Shown here in pieces: positions 43,229 to 53,283 of a stretch of DNA of 64,000 nt. How positions within the stretch are numbered: position 1 is the stretch's first letter; each line of letters opens with the position of its first letter. The position numbers and the translations under genes are program-made. Below the pieces are notes generated by a model. It was not told where the DNA came from, did no database searches, and worked only from the letters and a program-made list of their open reading frames with translations. Source of the DNA: Pseudomonas helmanticensis (GTDB lineage Bacteria; Pseudomonadota; Gammaproteobacteria; Pseudomonadales; Pseudomonadaceae); contig NZ_FXUY01000002.1 in assembly GCF_900182985.1 (NCBI RefSeq), forward strand, positions 126,501-190,500, given 5' to 3'.

Positions 43229-44878
43229 TTAGTCACCTTGGGGGGTTGCGCGGGTGACGAGGGCTTCGACGTCCACACCGCGTGGCAAGGCGCCGTAGAC
43301 CCGGCCGCCAGCGCTCAGGCGGCTGGCAATGAAGGCGTCGCTGACCGTTGAATTTCCGGCCTCCAACAGGAGCTTGGCCTGCAAACCGAGCGCGATGTCT
43401 TCGGTCAGTTGCCGCGCCCGGTATTGAATGTCGCTGGTGTCCTTGAACTGCGCCTGCAACTGCTGAATATGCGCGGCCAGGCGTTTGTCGCCATGGCCGT
43501 CGCCGAGTTCGCTGAACAACACATCGAGCACACCCGGTTCTTTCGACAGCGCCCTCAGCACATCCAGGCATTGCACATTCCCCGAGCCTTCCCACGTCGA
43601 GTTCACCGGCGCCTCGCGATACAGGCGCGGCAGGATGCTCTCCTCGACATACCCGGCGCCGCCCATGCATTCCGCCGCTTCGTTGATCATCGCCGGCGCA
43701 CGCTTGCAGATCCAGTACTTGCCTACCGCTGTTACCAACCGGGCGAATTGCGCTTCGTGACGATCATCCAGATGATCCAGCGCTTTGCCCATGCGCAAAC
43801 TGAGGGCCAGCGCGGCTTCGCTTTCCAGCGCCAGATCGGCGAGGACGTTCTGCATCAACGGCTGTTCACTGAGCAGCTTGCCGCCGACCTTGCGGTGCGC
43901 GCAGTGGTGACTGGCCTGGGTCAGCGCCTGACGCATCAGCGCGCTGGAGCCGACCATGCAATCGAAACGGGTCATCGCGACCATTTCGATAATGGTCGGC
44001 ACGCCGCGCCCTTCTTCGCCGACCATCCACGCCAGCGCGCCACGGAATTCCACTTCGCTGGAGGCGTTGGACTGGTTGCCGAGTTTGTTTTTCAGACGCT
44101 GGATGTAGAACTGATTGCGCGTGTCGTCCGGGCGATGGCGCGGCAGCAGGAAACAACTCAAACCCTTGTCGGTCTGCGCCAGCGTCAGGAAGGCATCGCA
44201 CATTGGTGCCGAGCAAAACCACTTGTGGCCGACCAGTTCATAGGCCTGGCCCGGACCGCTGGCACCGACCGGATACGCCTTGGTGGTGTTGGCGCGCACG
44301 TCGGTGCCGCCCTGTTTTTCGGTCATGGCCATGCCGATGGTCACACCGGCCTTGTGGGCCATGCCGACGTTGCGCGGGTCGTATTGGGTGGCGAGGACTT
44401 TCGGTAGCCATTGCTCAGCGAGGTTCGGCTGCAAGCGCAAGGCCGGCACGCTGGCAAAGGTCATGGTCAATGGGCAGCCGCTACCGGCCTCGGCCTGGCT
44501 GTGCAGATAACTCATCGAGGCGCGGGCGACGTGAGCGCCGTCCTGCGGATGGGTCCATGGCAGCGAGGTCAGGCCATGCTCGATCGCCGTGCGCATCAGC
44601 TCGTGATAGGCCGGATGAAATTCCACCAGATCGATGCGATGACCGTAACGGTCATGGCTGGCAAACGTTGGTTTGTTCTGATTGGCGAGGAACCCGGCCT
44701 CCATCAGCGGCCCGCCCGCGAGCGCGCCGTAGGCATCGATCCGTGACTCGGCCCAACCGGCACCAAAGCGCCGCGACCATTCCTGCAACGGTAAGTCGAT
44801 GCGGTACAGGTTGGTGCCGTCCAGCGACGGTGGCTGGTTGGTGACTTCGTGGGTTTCGGCAAACTGATGCAGGTTCAT
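43229..44878 (-). CDS. aidB: acyl-CoA dehydrogenase, AidB-like
   Basis: A 549-residue flavoprotein. It shows AidB-type features: the N-terminal ETHEVTNQPPSLDGTNLYRIDLPL, GMAMTEKQGGTDVRANTTKA, LVGHKWFCSAPMCDAFLTLAQT, RLKNKLGNQSNASSEVEF and ECMGGAGYVEESILPRLYREAPVNSTWEGSGNVQCLD. E. coli AidB is induced by alkylating agents and binds DNA; its enzyme substrate is not settled. Positioned between amn and ladS as in P. aeruginosa. A GGAG-type site precedes the ATG. Confidence 0.92.
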   Translation of the reverse strand: MNLHQFAETHEVTNQPPSLDGTNLYRIDLPLQEWSRRFGAGWAESRIDAYGALAGGPLMEAGFLANQNKPTFASHDRYGHRIDLVEFHPAYHELMRTAIEHGLTSLPWTHPQDGAHVARASMSYLHSQAEAGSGCPLTMTFASVPALRLQPNLAEQWLPKVLATQYDPRNVGMAHKAGVTIGMAMTEKQGGTDVRANTTKAYPVGASGPGQAYELVGHKWFCSAPMCDAFLTLAQTDKGLSCFLLPRHRPDDTRNQFYIQRLKNKLGNQSNASSEVEFRGALAWMVGEEGRGVPTIIEMVAMTRFDCMVGSSALMRQALTQASHHCAHRKVGGKLLSEQPLMQNVLADLALESEAALALSLRMGKALDHLDDRHEAQFARLVTAVGKYWICKRAPAMINEAAECMGGAGYVEESILPRLYREAPVNSTWEGSGNVQCLDVLRALSKEPGVLDVLFSELGDGHGDKRLAAHIQQLQAQFKDTSDIQYRARQLTEDIALGLQAKLLLEAGNSTVSDAFIASRLSAGGRVYGALPRGVDVEALVTRATPQGD

Positions 44879-44974
44879 GACGGGCTCCTTTGCTCAACCA
44901 AGGAACTCAGTTAAGCACCGCGCCGAGACCTGACAAAGTGTCATACCCGCCGAATTTGCGGCGCTTTTACCCTA

Positions 44975-47329
44975 TCAACAACACAGCACACGGCGCTCCA
45001 GCGCGGACTGCAAGTCTTCGAATTTCACCGGTTTGTTCAGGTAGTCGATCGCCGCACCGGTTGTGCAAAGCTCGCGATCAGCGTTCAACGCCAGCATGAA
45101 CACCGGCAAGTGGGCGCATCCCGGCAACGCATGAATCTGGCAGCACAAGGACGCGCCTTCGTGGCTTGGCAACTGACAATCGATCAGCACCGCATCCACC
45201 GTTTCACGCTGCAGGCATTCGAGCGCCGCCGCACCGTTGTCGGCCGTGCGCACGCGAAAGCCAAGCTTGAGCAACATGCCGCGCATCACCAGTTGGTTGA
45301 CGCTGCTGTCGTCCACCAGCAGCACCGTGCAATCCTGCGGCGCGCGCACGCAATCGCGGGAAGTCTGGGCAATTTGCACAGCCTCGACCACCGGCAAGGC
45401 GAACTCGACATCAAGCTGGAAACGACTACCGCGCCCGGGTTCCGAGCGATGGGTTAGCTTGCCGCCGAGTAACTCCACCAACTGCCGACAGATCGCCAGA
45501 CCGACGCCCAACCCGCCGTACTCGCGAGTCATCGAACCGTCGAGCTGAAAGAAGCGCTGGTACATCGTCGCCTCGCCCAGATCGGTGAAACCGATGCCGG
45601 TGTCGATCACCGCAAAGGACAGCGCCAGACGATTGTCCGTCGACGGTTTGCCGGTGACGCGCAATGCCAGACCACCGACGCGGGTGAACTTGATCGCGTT
45701 ATCCAGCAGGCATTCCAGGCATTGTGCGAGTTTGGCGCTGTCGCCGTGCAGGCGATCCGGCAGAGTCGGCAGCACATCGACCTTGAAGTCCAGCGACTTG
45801 CTCGAGGCATTGCCATCGAACTGCACGCGCAGCGCCTCGACAACGGCGCGCAGGCTGAAGCTGCCCGGCGCGGCCTTGAGCTTGCCGGCCTGCAATTCGG
45901 TGAGGGTGAGGATGCCGTTGACCATGCGCATCATGTCGCGGGCGGAACCGGCGGCGGTCTGTTGGTATTGCTCAAGCTCCGGATCCATCTCGACGGTCTG
46001 CATCAGCTCCAGCGAACCGATCACACCGTTCATCGGCGTGCGCAGTTCGTGGGTCAGGGTCGCCAGAAACTCGTCCTTGAGCTTGTTGCTGTGGGCCAGT
46101 TGCTGGTTGAGCACTTCGAGTTTCTGCCCGGCGTCGTATAGCGTCTGCGCTTGCTGTTCGCGCATCGCGTTGATGCGGTCGGCCAGCGCCAGCGACAGCA
46201 ACGCCACTTCGATGGCCGAACCGATCTGGCTGGCGTACATGGTCAGGAACACGTTCGGCAGCAGGCCGAGCACCATCAGCGTGTTGACGATGCCGCCGAG
46301 CAGAAACGCCGACCAGGCAATGATGAAGTACCGCGCCACGCGCAAACCGCGCCACCAGGCCAGAATCCCTGCGGCAAAAATCACCACGGTGAAGGTCAGG
46401 GCCAGCGTCGTCGCCAGGCGCAGGGCCAGCGCGTAACTGGTCATCAGCGACAGGCCGATGACCAGCGCACCGAATGCAATCAGGCCGATCAGCAAACGGT
46501 CGAGCCAGCGGCTGTGGGTTTTGGTCTGCAGGAAGCTGCGGGCGAACTGGCTGCCGAACAGGCCGGCGCAACCAATGAAAAACGGTGTGGCGGCGTTGGC
46601 CCACCACGGATTGTCTGGCCAGAAATACTCGACCGCCGCGCCATTCACCGACAGTTGATAGAGGCCGAACGAGGCAATGTAGAAGATGTAATAGAGGTAA
46701 CTGGTGTCGCGCACGCTCAGATAGATGAACAGGTTGTAGACCACCATCCCGAGCAGTACGCCATAAATAATGCCCAGCACGTACAGGCGCACCGGCTGGT
46801 CTTCGAGGTAGGCAGTGCTCGACCACAACGTCACCGGCGCCTGGATCGAACCTTCGCTGGCCAGTCGCAAGTACACGGTTTGCTGTTGATCCGGTTCGAA
46901 AGCCAGGTCGAACAGGTAGTTGTTCTGGCGAATTTCGCGGCTGGCGAACGGCCAGGCGTCACCGGTCTGGCGGACGAGGCGATAGTTGCCAGCGGCATCG
47001 GCGAGGTACAGGTCGAGATGATCGAGCGGTGGATACGCCAGTTCCAGCAACCAGGTGCGTTGGGCGGCAGGATTGCTCGGGCGATAGTGCAGGTCGATTT
47101 TCAGCCAGAACGCCGAGCGCGAGTAACCGGCGTTGAGCGTGGCTTTATCGTGAGGTTTGAAATTGCCCGCGGCAGCTTGCGCGCGAACATCGGCAATGTT
47201 CGCCTGACCGCTCGGGTCTTCGAACACTTGCAGCGACCGGCCCAGAGGGAGGCTCTGGGTAAATTCGTCGAATTCGACGGCGCTCGCCATGAGGGGCAAG
47301 CAGAACAGCAACATCAGCAAATAGCGCAT
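44975..47329 (-). CDS. ladS: hybrid sensor kinase LadS
   Basis: A 784-residue sensor. Signal peptide 1-17, a periplasmic 7TMR-DISMED2 domain (about 20-170), seven membrane helices (about 180-385), a coiled linker, HisKA with phosphorylated H427 (THELRTP), HATPase with N544 and DTGIG (576-580), and a receiver domain (about 667-780) with D717 and K766. The order equals LadS of P. aeruginosa, which feeds the Gac/Rsm cascade and favours biofilm over acute virulence. The neighbour thiD-thiE-hemL is also as in P. aeruginosa, which supports LadS over RetS (RetS has two receivers). Confidence 0.9.
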   Translation of the reverse strand: MRYLLMLLFCLPLMASAVEFDEFTQSLPLGRSLQVFEDPSGQANIADVRAQAAAGNFKPHDKATLNAGYSRSAFWLKIDLHYRPSNPAAQRTWLLELAYPPLDHLDLYLADAAGNYRLVRQTGDAWPFASREIRQNNYLFDLAFEPDQQQTVYLRLASEGSIQAPVTLWSSTAYLEDQPVRLYVLGIIYGVLLGMVVYNLFIYLSVRDTSYLYYIFYIASFGLYQLSVNGAAVEYFWPDNPWWANAATPFFIGCAGLFGSQFARSFLQTKTHSRWLDRLLIGLIAFGALVIGLSLMTSYALALRLATTLALTFTVVIFAAGILAWWRGLRVARYFIIAWSAFLLGGIVNTLMVLGLLPNVFLTMYASQIGSAIEVALLSLALADRINAMREQQAQTLYDAGQKLEVLNQQLAHSNKLKDEFLATLTHELRTPMNGVIGSLELMQTVEMDPELEQYQQTAAGSARDMMRMVNGILTLTELQAGKLKAAPGSFSLRAVVEALRVQFDGNASSKSLDFKVDVLPTLPDRLHGDSAKLAQCLECLLDNAIKFTRVGGLALRVTGKPSTDNRLALSFAVIDTGIGFTDLGEATMYQRFFQLDGSMTREYGGLGVGLAICRQLVELLGGKLTHRSEPGRGSRFQLDVEFALPVVEAVQIAQTSRDCVRAPQDCTVLLVDDSSVNQLVMRGMLLKLGFRVRTADNGAAALECLQRETVDAVLIDCQLPSHEGASLCCQIHALPGCAHLPVFMLALNADRELCTTGAAIDYLNKPVKFEDLQSALERRVLCC

Positions 47330-47540
47330 TGAAGCCCCAGCGTGGCTCGTCCGGTTGTGTCAGGAAGCCCCCCATTCCTTTTGAGTAGACGTAAAACCGG
47401 TATTACCTGTTATTGGTTTGGATCCAGACTAGCATAGCCGTTGATGGCCATTGAGCACCATTGAAATTTTTCCTACAAAGGCTCTAGAACGGGCGTTCCA
47501 GAGCAAAGTAGCGAGCTAGAGCTGTTGGGTTGGTCAGGTA

Positions 47541-47627
47541 GATCAAAAGATCGCAGCCTGCGGCAGCTCCTACTGGGAAAACCCAGATCCATGCAGGAGC
47601 TGCCGCAGGCTGCGATCTTTTGATCTT
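47541..47627. repeat. REP pair (GCAGCCTGCGGCAGC type)
   Basis: Inverted arms around TGGGAAAACCCA, itself a small dyad. It lies in the 348-base gap between the divergent ladS and thiD genes. The rest of the gap (47330-47540) holds no gene; promoters for both genes should lie here but are not clear. Confidence 0.92.
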
Positions 47628-47677
47628 GCTCCGCCAGCCACACCCGAAAATCAGCTTTGGTGGTAAGCTCGCGCACC

Positions 47678-48475
47678 ATGAATATCTACAGCTCCCGCCC
47701 CGTTGTCCTCTGTCTCTCCGGCCACGACCCAAGTGGTGGCGCCGGCTTGCAGGCAGATATCGAAGCCCTGCTCGCGCAGGGATGCCATGCGGCTCCGGCC
47801 GTCACCGCCCTGACCGTGCAAGACACCGTCAACGTCACTGACTTCCGCGTCCTCGACCGTGAGTGGGTATTGGCTCAAGCCAATGCCGTGCTCAACGACT
47901 CCGAAGTCGCAGCGGTCAAACTGGGCATGCTCGGTTCGCTGGAAATGGTCGACACCGTTGTCGAACTGCTCTCGGCGCACCCGCATTTGCCAGTGGTCTG
48001 CGACCCGGTGCTGCGCGCCGGTGGCGGCGGACGCCTGGGCAAGGACGAGGTCGGCTATGCGATGCGTGAGCGTCTGCTGCCGCTGTCGATCATTGCTACG
48101 CCTAACCTTCCTGAAGCCCGCATCCTCGCCGAACTGCCCGAAGGCACGGCGGATGAGTGCGCTGAAAAACTCCTGCCGTTCGTCAAAAACCTGCTGATCA
48201 CCGGCGGCCACGGCGACGAAACTGAAATCCATAATCGCGTGTACAGCCGCGATGGCCTGCGTGAAACCTTTGTCTGCCAGCGTCTGCCGGGCAGCTATCA
48301 CGGTTCCGGCTGCACCTTGGCCAGCGCCCTCGCCGGCCGGCTGGCCCAAGGCGAACACCTGGCCAGCGCCGTACGCAGCGCACTGGATTACACCTGGCGC
48401 ACCCTTCGCGATGCCGAACAACTGGGCAAAGGCCAGTTCGTCCCGCGTCGCTTGCCGCTGGATTTCTGCTCGTAA
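47678..48475 (+). CDS. thiD: hydroxymethylpyrimidine/phosphomethylpyrimidine kinase
   Basis: A 265-residue ribokinase-fold enzyme that phosphorylates HMP and HMP-phosphate for thiamine synthesis. The N-terminal VVLCLSGHDPSGGAGLQADIEALLAQGCH is the ThiD signature, with VKLGMLGS, VVCDPVLRAGGGG, TPNLPEA and the C-terminal GSYHGSGCTLASALAG anion-hole motif with the catalytic cysteine/aspartate region. I use the ATG at 47678 (MNIYSS); the upstream frame offers only weak starts. It is followed after 18 bases by thiE. No TPP riboswitch was recognised upstream. Confidence 0.95.
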   Translation: MNIYSSRPVVLCLSGHDPSGGAGLQADIEALLAQGCHAAPAVTALTVQDTVNVTDFRVLDREWVLAQANAVLNDSEVAAVKLGMLGSLEMVDTVVELLSAHPHLPVVCDPVLRAGGGGRLGKDEVGYAMRERLLPLSIIATPNLPEARILAELPEGTADECAEKLLPFVKNLLITGGHGDETEIHNRVYSRDGLRETFVCQRLPGSYHGSGCTLASALAGRLAQGEHLASAVRSALDYTWRTLRDAEQLGKGQFVPRRLPLDFCS

Positions 48476-48493
48476 CGTCGTGAGGTCTGCCCG

Positions 48494-49117
48494 ATGAAAC
48501 TACGTGGCCTGTATGCCATTACCGACAGCGAATTGCTGGCCGGCAAGTTTCTGTCCTATGTGGAGGCGGCGCTGGAAGGCGGCGTCACCCTGCTGCAATA
48601 CCGCGACAAGAGCAACGACGAGGCCCGCCGTCTGCGCGAGGCCGAAGCGTTGCGCGATCTGTGCGAGCGCTACAAAACGCAACTGATCATCAACGATGAC
48701 GCTGAACTGGCGGCGCGCCTCAACGTCGGTGTGCACCTCGGTCAGACCGACGGCCCGTTGTCGCCGACCCGCGCCCTGCTCGGTTCGAAAGCGATCATCG
48801 GTTCGACCTGCCACGCGCAAATCGCGCTGGCCGAACAAGCCGCCAAAGAAGGCGCGAGCTACGTCGCCTTCGGTCGCTTCTTCAATTCCAATACCAAGCC
48901 CGGCGCGCCGTCCTGCAGCCTCGATCTGCTCGACGACGCCAAGCGCACGCTGCACCTGCCGATCTGCGCGATTGGCGGCATCAGCCTCGACAACGCTGCG
49001 CCACTGGTGGCCCACGGGGTCGATCTGCTTGCCGTGGTTCACGGTTTGTTCGGTGCCGAGAGCACCGCCGAAGTGACCCGCCGCGCCCGCGCATTCAACG
49101 AATTGTTCAAATCCTGA
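48494..49117 (+). CDS. thiE: thiamine-phosphate synthase
   Basis: A 207-residue TIM-barrel enzyme that joins HMP-PP and thiazole phosphate. Motifs: [70 protein letters not shown] and the phosphate loop [15 protein letters not shown] lies before the ATG. It lies between thiD and hemL on one strand with short gaps (18 and 17 bases), so the three are probably one operon joining thiamine and haem synthesis. Confidence 0.96.
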   Translation: MKLRGLYAITDSELLAGKFLSYVEAALEGGVTLLQYRDKSNDEARRLREAEALRDLCERYKTQLIINDDAELAARLNVGVHLGQTDGPLSPTRALLGSKAIIGSTCHAQIALAEQAAKEGASYVAFGRFFNSNTKPGAPSCSLDLLDDAKRTLHLPICAIGGISLDNAAPLVAHGVDLLAVVHGLFGAESTAEVTRRARAFNELFKS

Positions 49118-49134
49118 AGATTGAGAGCCCGATC

Positions 49135-50418
49135 ATGTCTCGTTCCGAAACCCTGTTTGCCAACGCCCAGAAACACATTCCCGGTGGCGTCAATTCGCCA
49201 GTTCGCGCGTTCAAGAGCGTTGGCGGCACGCCGCTGTTCTTCAAACACGCTGAAGGCGCTTACGTTACTGACGAAGACGACAAGCGTTATGTCGATTACG
49301 TCGGCTCGTGGGGCCCGATGATCCTCGGCCACAGCCATCCGGACGTGCTCGACGCGGTGCGCAATCAGCTGCAACACGGCTTGTCGTACGGCGCGCCGAC
49401 CGCGATGGAAACCGAGATGGCCGATCTGGTCTGCTCGCTGGTGCCATCGATGGACATGGTGCGCATGGTCAGCTCCGGCACCGAAGCGACCATGAGCGCA
49501 ATCCGTCTGGCCCGTGGCTACACCGGTCGCGACAGCATCATCAAGTTCGAAGGTTGCTACCACGGTCACTCCGACAGCCTGCTGGTCAAGGCCGGTTCCG
49601 GCGCACTGACCCAAGGCGTACCGAGCTCGGCCGGTGTGCCGGCAGCGTTCGCCAAACACACCCTGACCCTGCCGTTCAACGACATCGACGCGGTTGAGCA
49701 GATGCTCGCCGAAGTTGGCGAGGAAGTGGCGTGCATCATCGTCGAGCCGGTGGCCGGCAACATGAACTGCGTACCACCAGCACCAGGTTTCCTCGAAGGC
49801 CTGCGCTCGCTGTGCGACAAACATGGCGTGGTGCTGATTTTCGACGAAGTGATGACCGGTTTCCGCGTCGCCCTCGGCGGTGCTCAGGCGTACTACGGGG
49901 TCAATCCTGACCTGACCACCTTCGGTAAGATCATCGGCGGCGGCATGCCGGTCGGCTGCTTCGGCGGCAAGCGTGAAATCATGGAGCGCATCGCGCCGCT
50001 GGGCCCGGTGTATCAGGCCGGCACGCTGTCGGGCAATCCGTTGGCCATGGCCGCCGGCTTGACCACGCTGCGTTTGATCAGCCGTCCGGGTTTCCACGCC
50101 GAGCTGACCGACTACACCACGCGTCTGCTCGATGGCCTGCAACAACGTGCCGATGCCGCAGGCATTCCGTTCGTGACCACTCAGGCCGGCGGCATGTTCG
50201 GTCTGTACTTCAGCGGCGCTGACGACATCGTCACCTTTGAAGACGTGATGGCCAGCGACGCGGCACTGTTCGGTCGTTTCTTCCACTTGATGCTGGAAGG
50301 TGGCGTGTACCTGGCGCCGAGCGCGTTCGAAGCCGGTTTCACCTCGATCGCTCACGGCGAAGCCGAGTTGCAACTGACGCTGGATGCCGCCGAGCGCGCT
50401 TTCGCTGCATTGAAGTAA
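49135..50418 (+). CDS. hemL: glutamate-1-semialdehyde 2,1-aminomutase
   Basis: A 427-residue PLP enzyme that makes 5-aminolevulinate, the haem precursor, in the C5 pathway. [15 protein letters not shown] (113-127) and [12 protein letters not shown] are present, the PLP-binding aspartate is in [11 protein letters not shown], and the Schiff-base lysine is K265 in [14 protein letters not shown]. Length and start ([26 protein letters not shown]) are standard. A strong hairpin follows the stop. Confidence 0.97.
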   Translation: MSRSETLFANAQKHIPGGVNSPVRAFKSVGGTPLFFKHAEGAYVTDEDDKRYVDYVGSWGPMILGHSHPDVLDAVRNQLQHGLSYGAPTAMETEMADLVCSLVPSMDMVRMVSSGTEATMSAIRLARGYTGRDSIIKFEGCYHGHSDSLLVKAGSGALTQGVPSSAGVPAAFAKHTLTLPFNDIDAVEQMLAEVGEEVACIIVEPVAGNMNCVPPAPGFLEGLRSLCDKHGVVLIFDEVMTGFRVALGGAQAYYGVNPDLTTFGKIIGGGMPVGCFGGKREIMERIAPLGPVYQAGTLSGNPLAMAAGLTTLRLISRPGFHAELTDYTTRLLDGLQQRADAAGIPFVTTQAGGMFGLYFSGADDIVTFEDVMASDAALFGRFFHLMLEGGVYLAPSAFEAGFTSIAHGEAELQLTLDAAERAFAALK

Positions 50419-50428
50419 TCGCCGTACC

Positions 50429-50459
50429 GCTGACGTTGGCTATTGCCAGCGTCAGCTTT
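50429..50459 (+). terminator. hairpin terminator after hemL
   Basis: A twelve-pair stem GCTGACGTTGGC / GCCAGCGTCAGC with a TATT loop, followed by TTT. The T-run is short, so termination may be partial. Confidence 0.6.
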
Positions 50460-50642
50460 CACCTACAACCGCACGGTTTTTCCGACGCTCTGCCAAAAAT
50501 CCCTCATAAAGTGGGCGATATATTCCCCGCGCAGCAGAAAAACGAGTAAAGACTTTGTAAGGTTGGCCCTGCTTATTTCATAATGCGCGCTTATTGGATC
50601 CCTCGATGGGTCCGCGTGCCCTTCAGAGGTAAGTCGATTCCC

Positions 50643-51197
50643 ATGAACCGCACCGGCCGCACCCTTGCCTTGGGCTGCCTGTTGCTCCTTCAGCCCCTGC
50701 TCGCGCATGCACAAGCAGGCGGCAACTCGTTGTTGATCCCGGCGATGGGTCGTTGCACCCTCAATACTCAGCCGCAAGACGTCACGCAGGCACTGGCCGC
50801 CTGCCAGAAAGCGGCGGACGAAGGGGATGCGCAAGCGCAATACGAGTTGGGTGAGTTCTACTACGACGGCAAGAATGCGCCGCGCGACCTCAATCAAGCC
50901 CTGAGCTATTTCGAAAAAGCCTCGTTGCAAGGCCACGCTCAGGCGCAATTCAAACTGGGCACCATGTTCTTCCACGGTGAAGGCGTGCAGGCCAACAATA
51001 TTCAGGCGTACATCGTTTTGAAAATGGCTGCGGTCAACGGCGCTGAAGATGCGCTGGACACGGCCGACGAAGTTTCCGAAAAGATGTCCCGCGAAGACCT
51101 CGAGACCGCCACGCAGGTGCTCGGGCAAATTTTCCGTAAATACCTGATGGAATTGCAGAGCGCCGATGGGCGTACACCGTTCTCGCCTCTTCCCTGA
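50643..51197 (+). CDS. exported Sel1-repeat protein
   Basis: A 184-residue protein with a signal peptide (1-24, AHAQA) and two Sel1-like/TPR-type repeats: AACQKAADEGDAQAQYELGEFYYDGKNAPRDLNQALSYFEKAS and LQGHAQAQFKLGTMFFHGEGVQANNIQAYIVLKMAA. The C-terminal helix is charged. Such repeats mediate protein contacts in the periplasm. The gene stands after hemL as in P. aeruginosa. The ATG at 50643 is chosen because the signal peptide starts there; an ATG at 50583 would precede it with unrelated residues. Confidence 0.87.
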   Translation: MNRTGRTLALGCLLLLQPLLAHAQAGGNSLLIPAMGRCTLNTQPQDVTQALAACQKAADEGDAQAQYELGEFYYDGKNAPRDLNQALSYFEKASLQGHAQAQFKLGTMFFHGEGVQANNIQAYIVLKMAAVNGAEDALDTADEVSEKMSREDLETATQVLGQIFRKYLMELQSADGRTPFSPLP

Positions 51198-51206
51198 TCA
51201 GCGATA

Positions 51207-51303
51207 GTTCCCACGCTCTGCGTGGGAATTCATCCCGTGACGCTCCGCGTCACCGACGCAGAGCGTCGAAGGCGGCATTCCCACGCAGAGCGTGGGAACG
51301 ATC
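51207..51303. repeat. inverted repeat (GTTCCCACGC family)
   Basis: GTTCCCACGCTCTGCGTGGG and TTCCCACGCAGAGCGTGGGA arms, each itself palindromic, flank an inner GACGCTCCGCGTC / GACGCAGAGCGTC pair. It is related to 24078. Confidence 0.9.
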
Positions 51304-51314
51304 ATCTGAACGGC

Positions 51315-51644
51315 TTACTTCTCAGGCATCGGCATCGGAAACGGCATCACATTGCCGACCGCACCACGGGCTTCGCTGATTTTCGGGGTGCCCAGACGTT
51401 CCACTTCGTCGATGCGCACGATCGAATGCATCGGCACAAAGCTGCGTACCACGCCTTCGAACTGCGCCTTGAGCTTTTCTTCGCTCGGGTCGACGACCAC
51501 TTGCGTGCGCTCGCCAAAGACGAACTCTTCCACTTCCAGAAAGCCCCACAGATCACTTTGATAGATCTGCTTGGCGTACATTTCGAACACCTGGCCCTGG
51601 TTGAGGAAAATCACCTTATAGATTGGAGCTTCGCGTTTGGTCAT
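51315..51644 (-). CDS. DUF1820 family protein
   Basis: A 109-residue protein. The sequence APIYKVIFLNQGQVFEMYAKQIYQSDLWGFLEVEEFVFGE followed by VVDPSEEKLKAQFEGVVRSFVPMHSIVRIDEVERLG is the whole of the DUF1820 family. No signal or membrane segment. The ATG at 51644 opens the conserved region. It is divergent from miaB with a gap of 133 bases. Function unknown, though it is well conserved in Pseudomonas. Confidence 0.88.
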   Translation of the reverse strand: MTKREAPIYKVIFLNQGQVFEMYAKQIYQSDLWGFLEVEEFVFGERTQVVVDPSEEKLKAQFEGVVRSFVPMHSIVRIDEVERLGTPKISEARGAVGNVMPFPMPMPEK

Positions 51645-51777
51645 GGCGGGGGGATAACATCGGGGATAAAAATGAGGGCGCAAACTATAGCATAGCCTCC
51701 GGACGCACAGCGGTAGGAACCTGAGGGCTTGTTCCCTATAATGCCGGGTTCTTTGAATCACGTGACGACACTAATCC

Positions 51778-53106
51778 ATGGCCAAGAAGCTTTACATCGA
51801 AACCCACGGTTGCCAGATGAACGAGTACGACAGCTCGCGCATGGTCGATCTGCTGGGTGAACATCAGGCCCTGGAAGTCACCGCACGCGCGGAAGACGCC
51901 GACGTGATTCTGCTCAACACCTGCTCGATTCGCGAGCGCGCGCAAGATCGCGTGTATTCGCAGCTGGGTCGCTGGCGCGAACTGAAACTGGCCAACCCGG
52001 ACATGGTGATCGCCGTCGGCGGTTGCGTGGCCAGCCAGGAAGGCGCGGCAATCCGCGATCGCGCCCCTTACGTCGACGTAGTCTTCGGCCCGCAGACCCT
52101 GCACCGCCTGCCGGAAATGATCGACGCTGCGCGCATCACCAAACTGCCGCAAGTCGACGTGTCGTTCCCGGAAATCGAAAAATTCGACCACCTGCCCGAG
52201 CCGCGCATTGATGGCCCGAGCGCTTACGTGTCGGTGATGGAAGGTTGCAGCAAATACTGCACGTTCTGCGTGGTGCCTTACACCCGTGGTGAAGAAGTCA
52301 GCCGGCCGTTCGACGACGTGATCGCCGAAGTCATCCACCTTGCCGAAAACGGCGTGCGTGAAGTGACCTTGCTCGGGCAGAACGTCAACGGCTATCGCGG
52401 TACCACCCATGACGGTCGCCTGGCTGATCTTGCCGAACTGATTCGCGTTGTCGCCGCCATCGATGGCATCGACCGCATTCGCTACACCACTTCGCACCCG
52501 TTGGAGTTCTCCGACAGCCTGATCCAGGCCCACGCCGACGTGCCGGAACTGGTCAAGCATCTGCATTTACCGGTGCAATCGGGTTCCGACCGGATTCTCG
52601 CGGCGATGAAACGCAACCACACCGCGCTGGAGTACAAATCCAAGCTGCGCAAACTGCGTGCCGCCGTGCCGGGGATCTGCATCAGCTCGGACTTCATCGT
52701 CGGTTTCCCCGGCGAGACCGAGAAAGATTTCGAACAGACCATGAAGCTGATTGCCGACGTCGGTTTCGACTTCTCTTACTCTTTCGTTTATAGCCAGCGT
52801 CCGGGCACACCGGCTGCCGATCTGGCCGACGAGACCCCGGAAGAGTTGAAGAAGGAGCGCCTGAACGCGCTGCAACATCGCCTGAATCAGCAAGGCTTCG
52901 AGATCAGCCGACAAATGGTCGGTTCCGTTCAGCGCATTCTGGTGACCGATTATTCGAAGAAAGACCCGGGCGAGCTGCAAGGGCGTACCGAGAATAATCG
53001 TATCGTCAACTTCCGCTGCGACAATCCAACCCTGATTGGCCAGTTCGCCGACGTGCACATCGACGCGGCACAACCGCACTCGCTGCGTGGCTCGCTGATT
53101 CAGTAA
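51778..53106 (+). CDS. miaB: tRNA-2-methylthio-N6-dimethylallyladenosine synthase
   Basis: A 442-residue radical-SAM enzyme that adds the methylthio group to i6A37 of tRNA. The auxiliary cluster cysteines are C12, C49 and C83; the radical-SAM cluster is C157, C161 and C164 (GCSKYCTFC). A C-terminal TRAM domain binds tRNA (about 375-440). It heads the conserved run miaB-phoH-ybeY-ybeX-lnt, though a REP pair separates it from phoH. Confidence 0.97.
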   Translation: MAKKLYIETHGCQMNEYDSSRMVDLLGEHQALEVTARAEDADVILLNTCSIRERAQDRVYSQLGRWRELKLANPDMVIAVGGCVASQEGAAIRDRAPYVDVVFGPQTLHRLPEMIDAARITKLPQVDVSFPEIEKFDHLPEPRIDGPSAYVSVMEGCSKYCTFCVVPYTRGEEVSRPFDDVIAEVIHLAENGVREVTLLGQNVNGYRGTTHDGRLADLAELIRVVAAIDGIDRIRYTTSHPLEFSDSLIQAHADVPELVKHLHLPVQSGSDRILAAMKRNHTALEYKSKLRKLRAAVPGICISSDFIVGFPGETEKDFEQTMKLIADVGFDFSYSFVYSQRPGTPAADLADETPEELKKERLNALQHRLNQQGFEISRQMVGSVQRILVTDYSKKDPGELQGRTENNRIVNFRCDNPTLIGQFADVHIDAAQPHSLRGSLIQ

Positions 53107-53108
53107 CA

Positions 53109-53184
53109 GCAAAAGATCGCAGCCTTCGGCAGCTCCTACATGGATCGCATTCTCCTGTAGGAGCTGCCGAAGGCTGCGATCTTG
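53109..53184. repeat. REP pair (GCAGCCTTCGGCAGC type)
   Basis: Inverted arms GCAAAAGATCGCAGCCTTCG and the complement flank a 20-base centre. It begins two bases after the miaB stop. Confidence 0.92.
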
Positions 53185-53283
53185 ACGGTCTCGACGCCAA
53201 GAATATTTAAGAGCTTTCGCACCCAGGCCTCTGGCGTTATCCTTGATTTCATCTTAATTGCCCCAGGGCGGCTAAATACGACC

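Noticed and set aside
47330..47677. TPP riboswitch upstream of thiD
   Set aside because: The gap holds a REP pair and no recognisable TPP-box sequence; none could be supported.
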